Shown one piece after another: positions 8,405-16,051 of a stretch of 64,000 nucleotides of DNA. The position numbers were made by a program, and so were the translations under genes. Numbering within the stretch: the first letter of the stretch is position 1; every line of letters begins with the position of its first letter. The notes beneath the pieces were generated by a model, which ran no database searches, was not told the origin of the DNA, and was given only the letters and a program-made list of their open reading frames with translations. Origin of the DNA: an uncultured Hyphomonas sp. (GTDB lineage Bacteria > Pseudomonadota > Alphaproteobacteria > Caulobacterales > Hyphomonadaceae); the NCBI RefSeq assembly GCF_963678875.1, contig NZ_OY787456.1:744001-808000 (forward strand). The letters run 5' to 3'.

Positions 8405-8886
8405 TGAGCACAATCCCTGCAGGTGCCGCGCACTTCCACAACGGCGCGGGACATATGGAAGCCTGCGGCTTCCGTTTCGGCTTTCAGCGCCGCATTGGTT
8501 GCCTCGGCGTGCAGTTCTTCGGCGCCGTGGCATTTTTCGCAGATCAGGAACACAGCCGAGTGGCGATGGCTGGCATGGCCGCAGGCGACATAGGCGTTCA
8601 GGCTCTCGATCTTGTGGGCAAGGCCGGTGTCCTGCAGGAAATCGAGCGCGCGATAGATCGTCGGCGGCTTGGCGGAGCCTTCGCCGTCGAGATTCGCGAG
8701 CAGGTCGTAGGCCTTGGCAGGCTCGGCGCTTTCCAGCAGCAGGCGCAGCACCTTGCGGCGGATTTTCGTCATCCGCTGGCCCTGGCGGGCAACCAGCGTT
8801 TCGGCTTCGTTCAGGAACGCGTCAACGTCCTGCGGACTGCAGGGCGTATTGGCGTGAACATGGGAATGGCTGTGTGAGGCACTCAT
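8401..8886 (-). CDS. Fur-family metal regulator, Zur-like
   Basis: A 161-residue Fur-superfamily repressor. After a His-rich N-terminus (HSHSHVH at residues 4-10) comes the winged helix (QRMTKIRRKVLRLLLESAEPA, then PPTIYRALDFLQDTGLAHKIES) and the metal dimer domain with ACGHASHRHSAVFLICEKC and a C-terminal CRDC, giving two CxxC pairs for a structural zinc. The C-x2-C pairs and the His-rich tail favour zinc sensing (Zur) over iron. The start is the ATG at 8886; the longer frame upstream lacks family similarity. Its stop overlaps the thioesterase start, so both are in one transcript. No zinc transporter gene is adjacent. Confidence 0.8.
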   Translation of the reverse strand: MSASHSHSHVHANTPCSPQDVDAFLNEAETLVARQGQRMTKIRRKVLRLLLESAEPAKAYDLLANLDGEGSAKPPTIYRALDFLQDTGLAHKIESLNAYVACGHASHRHSAVFLICEKCHGAEELHAEATNAALKAETEAAGFHMSRAVVEVRGTCRDCAQ

Positions 8887-9019
8887 GCGCCCAATGTCGT
8901 GTGTTTTGTCCACAATGTGAAGGGGCAAGCGCTGCCGTATCGCCCCCTGAAGGACTGGACGGAGTCCGCAAATCACCCGAGATTCTTGTCAAAGACGAAA
9001 ATCCAAGGGGATGAACGGG

Positions 9020-9406
9020 ATGCAATTGTCGGAGCGCGAAGGCCTTGAACTCTGGCGCCGGGCGGTCACCGCCTCGGTCCGCTCCGACGCGCCGGACCTG
9101 ACGGCCCGCCAGCAAGCCATCCTGATGACCATCGCCCTGTCACCCGGCCCGCACACGGTACGCGGACTGGCAGAACAGCTGAACATCGCCAAACCGGCCG
9201 TCACCCGCGCGCTGGATGCGCTGGAGCGCCTCGACTTCATCAAGCGCGTGCGCGACGAGGCGGACCTGCGGAACATCTTCCTGGAACGGCGCCCGGCAGG
9301 CATGACCTATCTTCGCCGGTTCGCCGGGCTTGTTCTTGCCGCAGCTTCCGGCAAGGATCAGGAAGCTGCCGCCAGCCCGAAAGCACGTAAGGCGTCGGCG
9401 GCGTAG
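9020..9406 (+). CDS. MarR-type winged-helix regulator
   Basis: A 128-residue DNA-binding protein. TARQQAILMTIALSPGPHTVRGLAEQLNIAKPAVTRALDALERLDFIKRVRDEADLRNIFL is a MarR-like helix-turn-helix plus wing. The start at 9020 is preferred to 9011 because AAGGGG (9005-9010) is 9 bases before 9020 but touches 9011. The C-terminal 30 residues are Ala/Lys-rich and probably disordered. It precedes the NlpC/P60 gene by 21 bases and is probably cotranscribed. Targets are unknown; autoregulation is a default guess. Confidence 0.75.
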   Translation: MQLSEREGLELWRRAVTASVRSDAPDLTARQQAILMTIALSPGPHTVRGLAEQLNIAKPAVTRALDALERLDFIKRVRDEADLRNIFLERRPAGMTYLRRFAGLVLAAASGKDQEAAASPKARKASAA

Positions 9407-9427
9407 GACAACGCTGCGGGGCTTTTC

Positions 9428-10276
9428 ATGCCTGACTACAATGACACGCGACTGACACCGCCCGACAGGCCGTTTCGCCTGGTACAGGTGCGGGCGGGAA
9501 GTGTGCCGGTGCGCGAAGCCCCATTGCCGGATGCGCGCCTCGCCACCGAAGCCCTGTTTGGCGAAATTCTCGACGTCTTCGAAGAACAGCACGGTTTCGC
9601 GCTGGTACAGTGCCAGCGTGACCGTTATGTCGGCTGGGTGCCGCTGGCCGGCCTGTCGGAGCGTCTGCTTGACCCGACCCACCGGATCACGGTGCCTCAC
9701 ACGCATGCCTATGCAGAACCGGACCTGAAATCGGCGCCGCGGCTGGTGCTGAGCCTTGGGGCGAAGGTCAGCGTGATTGCGGAAGAGGGCGACTGGCGGC
9801 ACTGCCGGGACGCAGGCTGGGTCTACCACCGCCATCTCGATGCCGTGACGGCGCAGGCAGAGGACCCTGTGAGCGTGGCGGAACAGTATATCGCCACGCC
9901 ATATCTCTGGGGTGGCCGGTCGGGGCTTGGCCTGGATTGCACGGGCCTGACGCAGCAGTCTTTCGAAGCGGCGGGTGTCCTGCTGCCGCGCGACAGCGAC
10001 ATGCAATTCGCCTGGGCCGGTGAGGATATTCCCGGCTGGCGTGACCCCGGCACTCTTCAGCGCGGCGACCTCGTCTTCTGGAAAGGCCATGTCGGCATCA
10101 TGACTGATCCGGATCACCTCCTGCACGCCAATGCATGGCATCTGGCTGTCGCGCGTGAGCCGCTGGACGGTGCAATTTCCCGGATCGCAAAGTATTACGC
10201 CGAGCCCATAGGGGCCCGGCGCATACAGATATCTTCTGAAAGAGGGCCGGTACCGGCCTGGAAGACCGGCGCCTGA
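9428..10276 (+). CDS. NlpC/P60 family cell-wall peptidase with SH3-like domains
   Basis: A 282-residue cysteine peptidase. Two bacterial SH3-like segments occupy about residues 15-80 and 85-140; the NlpC/P60 domain follows (about 148-260). Catalytic residues are visible: Cys171 in LGLDCTGLTQ, His221 in GHVGIM and a third polar residue at His233 or His238. No signal peptide is visible, as in several alphaproteobacterial members of this group, so export or cytosolic action on recycled peptides is unresolved. Expected to cut gamma-D-Glu-diamino-acid bonds in peptidoglycan stem peptides. Confidence 0.88.
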   Translation: MPDYNDTRLTPPDRPFRLVQVRAGSVPVREAPLPDARLATEALFGEILDVFEEQHGFALVQCQRDRYVGWVPLAGLSERLLDPTHRITVPHTHAYAEPDLKSAPRLVLSLGAKVSVIAEEGDWRHCRDAGWVYHRHLDAVTAQAEDPVSVAEQYIATPYLWGGRSGLGLDCTGLTQQSFEAAGVLLPRDSDMQFAWAGEDIPGWRDPGTLQRGDLVFWKGHVGIMTDPDHLLHANAWHLAVAREPLDGAISRIAKYYAEPIGARRIQISSERGPVPAWKTGA

Positions 10277-10279
10277 GCC

Positions 10280-11110
10280 TTACTCGCCTTCTTCTTCGGT
10301 CGGCGTCGGGGCTTCTTCCTCAAGGGCCTCTTCAGCTGCTTCCATCGCAGCATCAGCTTCTTCGGCGATGGCGTCGGTGACGTCATCGACCGTTTCCGTC
10401 ACTGCGTCAGCAGCGCCTTCAACGGCATCTTCGACAGGCGTTGCGGCTTCTTCGCCTTCCGCCGGGGCCTCAGCACCGTCTTCAGCAGCCTCTGCGCCTT
10501 CGTCTTCACCGGCGGCCGGAAGCGGGTCCGGGAATGCCGGGGCATCCGGGGAGAAAGAGGTGAGGTAAGCGATCACGTTGATACGGTCCGGATCCTTGCG
10601 CAGGCCTGCGAAGGACATGGACGTGCCACGTGCATAGGAGCTTGGGTTTTCCAGCCAGTGGTTCAGGTCTTCATAAGTCCAGCTGCCGCCGATCTCGGTC
10701 AGGGCTGCGGAGTAGTTGAAGCCAGCATGCTGGTGCTTGGCAGCGCCGACAACGCCGTAAAGGTTCGGGCCGGTACCGTTGGCGCCGCCTTCTTCAACCG
10801 TGTGGCAGGTCGTGCACTGGCCCTTGAAGGTGCGTTCGCCGCGCGAAATATCCGCAGCAGCGAGCAGGGCACCGAGGTCGAACACTTCTTCCTCTTCAGC
10901 TGCCGCGGCACCGCCGCCGGCAACTTCGACGCAGTAGGCGAATTGCTCGCACATCTGCTCCGACAGGGAGGTCGCCTCAGCGTGCTCTTCCCCGTGGTGG
11001 CCTTCTCCACCATGGGCAAACACCACATCAGAAAGCGTCTTGAGGCCAAAAAGGCCGAGTGCGGTCGCCAGCAGCGCTCCCATGATCTTGTTAAGACCGA
11101 GTTCCCCCAT
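10280..11110 (-). CDS. Membrane-anchored c-type cytochrome with acidic C-terminal tail
   Basis: A 276-residue protein. Residues about 8-31 form an uncleaved-looking N-terminal membrane anchor; HGGEGHHGEEH follows. A class I cytochrome c domain (about 85-195) has haem motif CTTCH (Cys99, Cys102, His103), GTGPNLYGV, and axial Met165 in RGTSMSF. This layout matches the membrane cytochrome c552/CycM type linking the bc1 complex to oxidases. The last 80 residues are almost only Glu, Asp, Ala, Thr and Val, a long disordered acidic tail. The start is the ATG at 11110 with AAGGA about 10 bases upstream. An extra Cys54/Cys60 pair precedes the haem domain. Confidence 0.88.
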   Translation of the reverse strand: MGELGLNKIMGALLATALGLFGLKTLSDVVFAHGGEGHHGEEHAEATSLSEQMCEQFAYCVEVAGGGAAAAEEEEVFDLGALLAAADISRGERTFKGQCTTCHTVEEGGANGTGPNLYGVVGAAKHQHAGFNYSAALTEIGGSWTYEDLNHWLENPSSYARGTSMSFAGLRKDPDRINVIAYLTSFSPDAPAFPDPLPAAGEDEGAEAAEDGAEAPAEGEEAATPVEDAVEGAADAVTETVDDVTDAIAEEADAAMEAAEEALEEEAPTPTEEEGE

Positions 11111-11267
11111 GAGGATCTTCCTTCGAATCTGTCTGGTCATAAGTCTTGGCGCGCGCCTTTTGGCACGCTAACGGGTGGCCCGCAATATAAAGGCTGCGCG
11201 ACAGGGAAGCTTCCCCTGTTCGTCGCGGCGATCCGACGCAGCACGAAACGGGGTAGAGGCCGGAAAA

Positions 11268-12104
11268 ATGACGGGAAAAATCGCATATCAGGGCGAACCG
11301 GGGGCCAATTCGCACATCGCCTGCAATCAGGCGTTTCCATCGCTGGAACCTCTGCCGTGCCGGACATTCGAGGATTGCTTTGCCGCCGTTGAAAAGGGTG
11401 AGGCGGATCTGGCCATGATTCCGGTCGAAAACACGATTGCCGGCCGGGTCAGCGATATTCACTCCCTTCTGCCGGGCACCAGCCTTCAGATCGTCGGTGA
11501 ATACTACCTGCCGATCCGGTTCCAGCTGATGACCCTGCCGGGGGTGAAGCTGGGCGATGTCAAAAAGGCCCGGTCCCACATCATGGGGCTCGGCCAGTGC
11601 CGCAGGTTCCTGCGCGAGCACGGCATCGATTCAGTGACATCATCGGATACGGCGGGCGCCGCCCGCGAAGTCGCCGAAAGCGGTGACCGGACCATCGCGG
11701 CCATCGCGCCGCGCCTCGCCGCAGAAGTCTACGGTCTCGAAATCCTCGCCGAGGACATCGAGGACGCGGCGCACAACACGACCCGCTTCGTGATCATGTC
11801 GCGCGAGCCGTCCGAGATCGAATTGGGGGACGGCCCGGCCAAGACGGCTTTCCTGTTCGAGGTACGCAACATTCCGGCGGCCCTGTTCAAGGTGCTGGGC
11901 GGGTTCGCCACCAACGGCATCAACATGACCAAGCTGGAAAGCTACATGGTTGGCGGCAATTTCACCGCGACGCAGTTCTATGCCGAGATCGAAGGCCATC
12001 CGGATGAGCGGTCGGTCCAGCTGGCGCTGGAAGAGGTCGGCTTCTTCACCCAGATGATGAAACTGGTCGGCGTGTTCCCGGCAGCGGGCTACCGCGAAGG
12101 CTGA
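11268..12104 (+). CDS. pheA: Prephenate dehydratase
   Basis: A 278-residue monofunctional prephenate dehydratase making phenylpyruvate in phenylalanine synthesis. MTGKIAYQGEPGANSH opens the periplasmic-binding-like PDT fold; NTTRFVIMSR holds the conserved TRF catalytic motif. An ACT domain follows from about residue 185 (FEVRNIPAALFKVLGGFATNGINMTKLESY), with the Phe-binding GINMTKLES motif for feedback inhibition. The start at 11268 is preceded by AGAGG at 11255-11259. No chorismate mutase domain is fused. It is divergent from the cytochrome gene and convergent with the LysR gene, whose stop lies 1 base beyond. Confidence 0.93.
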   Translation: MTGKIAYQGEPGANSHIACNQAFPSLEPLPCRTFEDCFAAVEKGEADLAMIPVENTIAGRVSDIHSLLPGTSLQIVGEYYLPIRFQLMTLPGVKLGDVKKARSHIMGLGQCRRFLREHGIDSVTSSDTAGAAREVAESGDRTIAAIAPRLAAEVYGLEILAEDIEDAAHNTTRFVIMSREPSEIELGDGPAKTAFLFEVRNIPAALFKVLGGFATNGINMTKLESYMVGGNFTATQFYAEIEGHPDERSVQLALEEVGFFTQMMKLVGVFPAAGYREG

Positions 12105-12105
12105 C

Positions 12106-12999
12106 CTAACAGATCTGGATCTTTGATTTCAGGCTGTCGGCAAGATGGTCTGCGAACAGCTTTGCCTTGCCGCGCAGCTTGCCCGCTGCCCAGACGGCGT
12201 GGATCGACAGGCTCTGTGTTTCCCATTCAGGCAGGACACGCACAAGCGTGTTCGATCCGAGGCAGTTCGACACGAGCCAGCCCGGCGCCATCAGGATGCC
12301 GAGCCCATCCTCGGCGGCCTGTTGCAGGATCTCGCCGCCGGAGGCGCGGAACGGACCGTCCACCGTCACGTCTTCTTTCTGGTTGCCATTGGTCAGTGTC
12401 CAGATGGTCGACCGGGAGTGACGGAAGATCAGTGCGTCATGCCTGGCCAGGTCGGCCGGTGTTTGCGGCGTTCCCTTGCGCTCGAGGTAAGCAGGGGAGG
12501 CCCACAAGGCGCGCGGTGCTTCGGCGAGCTTCTTTGCCATCAGGCTTGAATCGGTCAACTCCCCCAGACGGAAGGCGAGATCGACGCCTTCGCCGACAAT
12601 GTCCGTCAGGAAGTCATCCCCGATCACATCGAACTTCACATGCGGGTAGATGCGCATGAAGCTTGCGATCTCCGGCGCGATCACATGGCGCGCGAAGGAG
12701 TGCGAGCAGGAGATGCGGAGCAGGCCGACAGGCTCATGCTCCAGACCGCGGGCTTCGGCTTCTGCCTCGTCATACTCGGCGAGAATGTCGACTGCGCGGC
12801 GATAAAAGCGTTCGCCGGCTTCGGTCAGGCTGAGCGCCCGCGTCGTGCGCAGGAACAGCATCGCATCGAGTTGACCTTCCAGGTCCTGGATACGGCGTGA
12901 CACGGTTGGCTGCCCGATCCCGAGATCGGCGGCGGCGCGCGAGAAGCTGCCGGCGTCCGCCACGCGGACGAACAGGCGCATTGCATCGATCCGGTCCAT
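12106..12999 (-). CDS. LysR-family transcriptional regulator
   Basis: A 297-residue LysR regulator. The N-terminal helix-turn-helix reads MDRIDAMRLFVRVADAGSFSRAAADLGIGQPTVSRRIQDLE; the rest is the effector-binding domain. The start at 12999 is chosen for the AAGGGGGG ribosome site shortly upstream. It is divergent from the DoxX-like and YHS genes, and a T-N11-A inverted repeat lies between, so I infer control of those genes. The effector cannot be predicted. Confidence 0.92.
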   Translation of the reverse strand: MDRIDAMRLFVRVADAGSFSRAAADLGIGQPTVSRRIQDLEGQLDAMLFLRTTRALSLTEAGERFYRRAVDILAEYDEAEAEARGLEHEPVGLLRISCSHSFARHVIAPEIASFMRIYPHVKFDVIGDDFLTDIVGEGVDLAFRLGELTDSSLMAKKLAEAPRALWASPAYLERKGTPQTPADLARHDALIFRHSRSTIWTLTNGNQKEDVTVDGPFRASGGEILQQAAEDGLGILMAPGWLVSNCLGSNTLVRVLPEWETQSLSIHAVWAAGKLRGKAKLFADHLADSLKSKIQIC

Positions 13000-13099
13000 T
13001 CGAACCCCCCTTGCAGAACGAGCACGAATGTAGGGAAGGCGGCGCCATTCTGCGAGGGGGGGCAGGCGCATTTCCCGCCGGTGACCGGCGCACGAAACC

Positions 13100-13114
13100 G
13101 TGAGCGACGCTCAC
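13100..13114. promoter_or_regulatory. Candidate LysR box (T-N11-A)
   Basis: GTGAGC-GAC-GCTCAC is a perfect 15-base inverted repeat. It contains a T-N11-A core (T13101 to A13113), the standard LysR recognition format, and lies between the LysR start (12999) and the divergent DoxX-like start (13180), about 65 bases upstream of the latter, the usual place for an activator site. Confidence 0.7.
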
Positions 13115-13179
13115 ACGCCTTTGCTTTGCCCGTGTGCGGCCCCCCGTGAGACAAGCCGCGTCAAAGGGAGACGCAAACC

Positions 13180-13701
13180 ATGCTCGCAAGAATAAAGAAT
13201 TACGCACCCACCGCCTACAGCCTGATCGCCTCGGCCGTGTTCCTCGACAGCCTGCGGTTCAAGTTCACGAACGCCATCGAAACGCAGGTCATTTTTGGCC
13301 GGCTCGATGCCTGGGCCGCCAGCCTCGGCGCGCCGGGACTGTTCGCCCAGACGGGCCTGTTCAGCCAGTACGTGATCGGCTCGGCGGAACTTCTGGCCTC
13401 CACGCTGTTGCTGCTCGGGCTTTTCCCGGCATTGCGCCGGCTGCAGACGCTCGGCGCCCTGATCGCTGTGGCCGTGATGACCGGCGCGGTGAACTTCCAT
13501 CTCTGGACGCCGCTCGGAATCGATCCGAACAATGATGGCGGCGGCCTGTTCTTCATGGCGGTGACGGTTTGGCTGACCTCGGTCGCGATGCTCTTCGCCC
13601 GCCGCCGGACGCTGTTCACCATCATGGCCGAACTGCGCGACGTGATCGTGCCGCCGATGGAAGCCCCCATGTCCTCCAAAACCCGCCAAGCACCTGCCTG
13701 A
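13180..13701 (+). CDS. DoxX-like integral membrane protein
   Basis: A 173-residue protein with four predicted membrane segments (about residues 12-30, 60-82, 90-108 and 117-138). The layout and SAVFLDSLRFKFTNAIE near the N-terminus resemble DoxX/DUF417-type small membrane proteins. The C-terminal 30 residues are cytosolic and polar. The start lies 181 bases from the divergent LysR gene and 69 bases before the YHS gene, so both are probably in one LysR-controlled unit. Its biochemical role is unknown. Confidence 0.65.
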   Translation: MLARIKNYAPTAYSLIASAVFLDSLRFKFTNAIETQVIFGRLDAWAASLGAPGLFAQTGLFSQYVIGSAELLASTLLLLGLFPALRRLQTLGALIAVAVMTGAVNFHLWTPLGIDPNNDGGGLFFMAVTVWLTSVAMLFARRRTLFTIMAELRDVIVPPMEAPMSSKTRQAPA

Positions 13702-13770
13702 CGCGTCAGCCAGCCCCTCGGAAATGCCCCCACTGGCAACCTGCCTCTTTTCCTGAAAGGATCTGTTCAG

Positions 13771-14229
13771 ATGAAACTCCGCCCACTCTTCCTGGCAGCT
13801 TTCGTTGCCTTTGCACCGGTCGCCGCCATCGCGCCGGCTGCCCATGCTGAACCTGCGGTCTATACCGGCCGGTTCTCGAGTACTGCCCTTCAGGGCTATG
13901 ACCCCGTGGCCTATTTCACCGAGGGCGAACCGGTGAAGGGATCAAAAGAATTCTCCACGGAGTATAATGGCGCGACCTTCCGCTTCGCCTCTGCCGCCAA
14001 CCGCGACACGTTCCTCGCAGACCCGGCCGCCTATGCGCCGCAATATGGAGGCTATTGTGCGTGGGCCATGGCCGATGGCCAGTATGCCAAGGGCGACGCA
14101 AAGCACTGGAAGATCGTCGATGGGAAGCTCTATCTGAACTACAATTCCGGCATCCAGAAGAAATGGAATGCGGATATTCCGGGCTTCATCGAAAAGGCCG
14201 ACACGCACTGGCAGGCATTGCAGGAATAG
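13771..14229 (+). CDS. Exported YHS domain protein
   Basis: A 152-residue periplasmic protein. Residues 1-26 (MKLRPLFLAAF to AHA) are a Sec signal peptide. The mature part holds a YHS domain: LQGYDPVAYFTEGEPVKGSKEFSTEYNGATFRFAS, then PAAYAPQYGGYCAWAMADGQYAKGDAKHWKIVDGKLYLNYN. YHS domains are thought to bind metal, but here the usual Cys is only in GGYCAWA. AAAGGA lies 8-13 bases upstream. Pairing with a DoxX-like membrane protein under LysR control suggests a joint envelope role. Confidence 0.88.
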   Translation: MKLRPLFLAAFVAFAPVAAIAPAAHAEPAVYTGRFSSTALQGYDPVAYFTEGEPVKGSKEFSTEYNGATFRFASAANRDTFLADPAAYAPQYGGYCAWAMADGQYAKGDAKHWKIVDGKLYLNYNSGIQKKWNADIPGFIEKADTHWQALQE

Positions 14230-14267
14230 GCCACGCGTCCGCAGCAGGGCCGACTCCGGGAGGGTGG

Positions 14268-14453
14268 CTTAAATCTGAGTCATGACACAGGTTTAAGTAC
14301 CGTTCCGTCCGGGATCGATTACCTCTTTCGTTACCGGCGGTGCCCCAGCTCCAGACCCCACGGGTTCAAGTCCGCCGGACGAAATTGCGTGCAGTGTCCC
14401 CCTACGGCGCGCAAGGAAAGAAACCCCCGCACTGTCTGCCAGGCGGGGGTTTC
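14268..14453 (+). other. Gene-free, structured stretch; possible non-coding RNA
   Basis: The 307 bases from 14230 to 14536 contain no convincing protein gene. A 10-bp hairpin lies at 14268-14297 (CTTAAATCTG with CAGGTTTAAG, one G-U). Then CCGGCGG (14334-14340) pairs with CCGCCGG (14372-14378), or alternatively CGTCCGG (14306-14312) with CCGGACG (14375-14381). A T-loop-like TTCAAGTCC lies between. The stretch ends in a strong terminator hairpin. This is what an independent small RNA would look like, but I cannot assign it to a known family. Confidence 0.35.
14420..14453 (+). terminator. Rho-independent terminator of the 14.3 kb transcript
   Basis: GAAACCCCCGC (14420-14430) pairs perfectly with GCGGGGGTTTC (14443-14453), leaving a 12-base loop. 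The stem ends in a TTT step. It lies 191 bases after the YHS gene, so it ends either the LysR-regulated transcript or a separate RNA starting near 14260. Confidence 0.7.
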
Positions 14454-14482
14454 TCATATCGATCCGGAAAGTGCGCACAAAA

Positions 14483-14516
14483 AAAAGCGGACGTGGTTTT
14501 TCCCGCGTCCGCTTTT
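14483..14516. terminator. Bidirectional terminator after the histone H1-like gene
   Basis: AAAAGCGGACG (14483-14493) pairs with CGTCCGCTTTT (14506-14516). Eight As precede the stem, giving a U run for the minus-strand H1-like gene that stops at 14537; TTTT follows on the plus strand. Confidence 0.85.
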
Positions 14517-14536
14517 CCTGGAACTTCTGGTCCGGC

Positions 14537-14845
14537 TTACTTTTTCTTCGCAGCCGGTTTCTTCGCAGCAGGCTTCTTTGCGGCGGCCGGCTTCTTTGCA
14601 GCAGGCTTGGCAGCTTTCGGAGCAGCTTTCTTCACGGCCGGCTTTGCAGCAGGTTTCTTGGCCGCCGGTTTCTTTGCAGCCGGTGCTTTCGCGACAGCTG
14701 GTTTCTTTGCTGCCGGTTTTTTGGCGGCAGCGGGTTTCGTTGCAGTCGCGGCCTTGGCGGCCGGTTTCTTCGCGACCGGCTTTTTCACGGCTGGCTTCTT
14801 TGCCGCCGGTTTTTTCGCAGCCGGTTTCTTCGTTGCAGTTGCCAT
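14537..14845 (-). CDS. Histone H1-like Lys/Ala/Pro-rich protein
   Basis: A 102-residue protein made almost wholly of degenerate KKPAA and KKPAV units, with no acidic residue. This is the AlgP/Hc1-like bacterial histone H1 C-terminal composition: a disordered polycation that binds DNA without sequence preference and condenses the nucleoid. The start is the ATG at 14845, preceded by AGGAGA; an upstream in-frame ATG is less well placed. The repeat is likely to vary in length between strains. A strong terminator follows. Confidence 0.85.
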   Translation of the reverse strand: MATATKKPAAKKPAAKKPAVKKPVAKKPAAKAATATKPAAAKKPAAKKPAVAKAPAAKKPAAKKPAAKPAVKKAAPKAAKPAAKKPAAAKKPAAKKPAAKKK

Positions 14846-14950
14846 GTCCGATCTCCTGTCAGTGGCAAGTCTCAAAGTACTTTGATTCGCGCGAAATCAA
14901 CTCCAGATTTTTGTCTGCAAGAAGAGCGGATACACGCCTTCCGTGTGCGG

Positions 14951-15874
14951 TCAATGACCTTTTTCAGACCATGCTTTCATGATGTGGTGGGCGATCGCCA
15001 TTGGCGGCGGTCCGAAGATCTCTTCATGGGAATGGTTCAGGATCCGGACCATCTCTTCGCGCGTGACCCATCGGGCTGTCTCGATCTCTTTCTCATCGAT
15101 CGAAATGTCGAACCCATCCGCTTCGAGAATGAGGCCGACCATGAGCGAAGAAGGGAAGGGCCAGGGCTGGCACGCAATGTATTCTGCACTTGCTGCATCA
15201 GTAACGACGCCAGCTTCCTCGAAAATTTCTCGCGCCGCGGCTTGTTCAATGGTTTCTCCGGGTTCGCAGAATCCGGCGAGGCAGGAATAGAATCCGGGTG
15301 GCCACATCTTCTGTCTTCCGATCAGGGCCTTGCCGTCCTTGACGGCCAGCATGATCGCGACCGGATCTGTCCGCGGGAAGTGTTCGGCGCCGCAAGACGG
15401 GCACTGCCGCTTCCATCCGGCTTCGACCATTGCGCTTTCCAAACCGCATTTTGAGCAGAACCTGTGGCTCTGGTGCCACATGAAAATCGACCGCGCGGTC
15501 GATGCGCAGTTTGCATCCATCTCCGGAATCGATCCGGCGGCGGCACGGAAGTCGAGAAATTTGCCTGCGCCGGCGATCAGTGATCCCTCCAGATCGAAAC
15601 GTTCGGGCAGGTCGATGGCGAACACCGGGGTGCCAGCCTTGTCTTCGCCCAGGAAGAGACGCGGCGAGCCCGGCGAGATCCGCTCGGCTTCCGGGCCCAT
15701 CCAGACAAGCCCGCTGTCACGGCCCGGATGCACGAATGGCTCGCCATTCTTCATCAGCAGGACCAACACGTCTTCGCGCGCGAAAGCTTCTTCCAGCCAG
15801 GCTTCATCCAGCCGCCGGTGGGCGGCACGGTCGATGGGCTTTGCCGCAAGCGGCATGTCATTGGAGTTGGTCAT
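14951..15874 (-). CDS. nudC: NADH pyrophosphatase (Nudix), NudC type
   Basis: A 307-residue Nudix hydrolase that splits NADH to NMNH and AMP and may remove NAD caps from RNA. A zinc ribbon is formed by CSKC and CPSC (about residues 141-161). The Nudix box GFCEPGETIEQAAAREIFEEAG is complete, and the NADH pyrophosphatase signature CQPWPFPSSLM follows it. The start at 15874 (MTNSNDMPLA) is chosen as the last ATG before conserved sequence; the frame upstream is unlike the family. Confidence 0.93.
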   Translation of the reverse strand: MTNSNDMPLAAKPIDRAAHRRLDEAWLEEAFAREDVLVLLMKNGEPFVHPGRDSGLVWMGPEAERISPGSPRLFLGEDKAGTPVFAIDLPERFDLEGSLIAGAGKFLDFRAAAGSIPEMDANCASTARSIFMWHQSHRFCSKCGLESAMVEAGWKRQCPSCGAEHFPRTDPVAIMLAVKDGKALIGRQKMWPPGFYSCLAGFCEPGETIEQAAAREIFEEAGVVTDAASAEYIACQPWPFPSSLMVGLILEADGFDISIDEKEIETARWVTREEMVRILNHSHEEIFGPPPMAIAHHIMKAWSEKGH

Positions 15875-16051
15875 ATGTCGGTCTCTGTCGCGGCACTTCT
15901 CATGATTTGAATCATTTCGATTATTTCTGCTCTCCGGGGGGAAGGGAAGGGCTGGAACCAATTGCCTGCCGCGGCCCCATAGCCAAACCCACCGATAACC
16001 TGTATCGGGCGCGGGAATTCCCCTTTCTTACCTCCCGAAAGCCTGCCGTCC

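Noticed and set aside
14306..14382. Possible tRNA or tmRNA acceptor piece (CGTCCGG/CCGGACG ends, TTCAAGTCC loop)
   Set aside because: No D-arm, anticodon stem or encoded CCA; the T-stem would be only 3 bp; no tag-coding sequence nearby. Kept only as an unassigned structured region.
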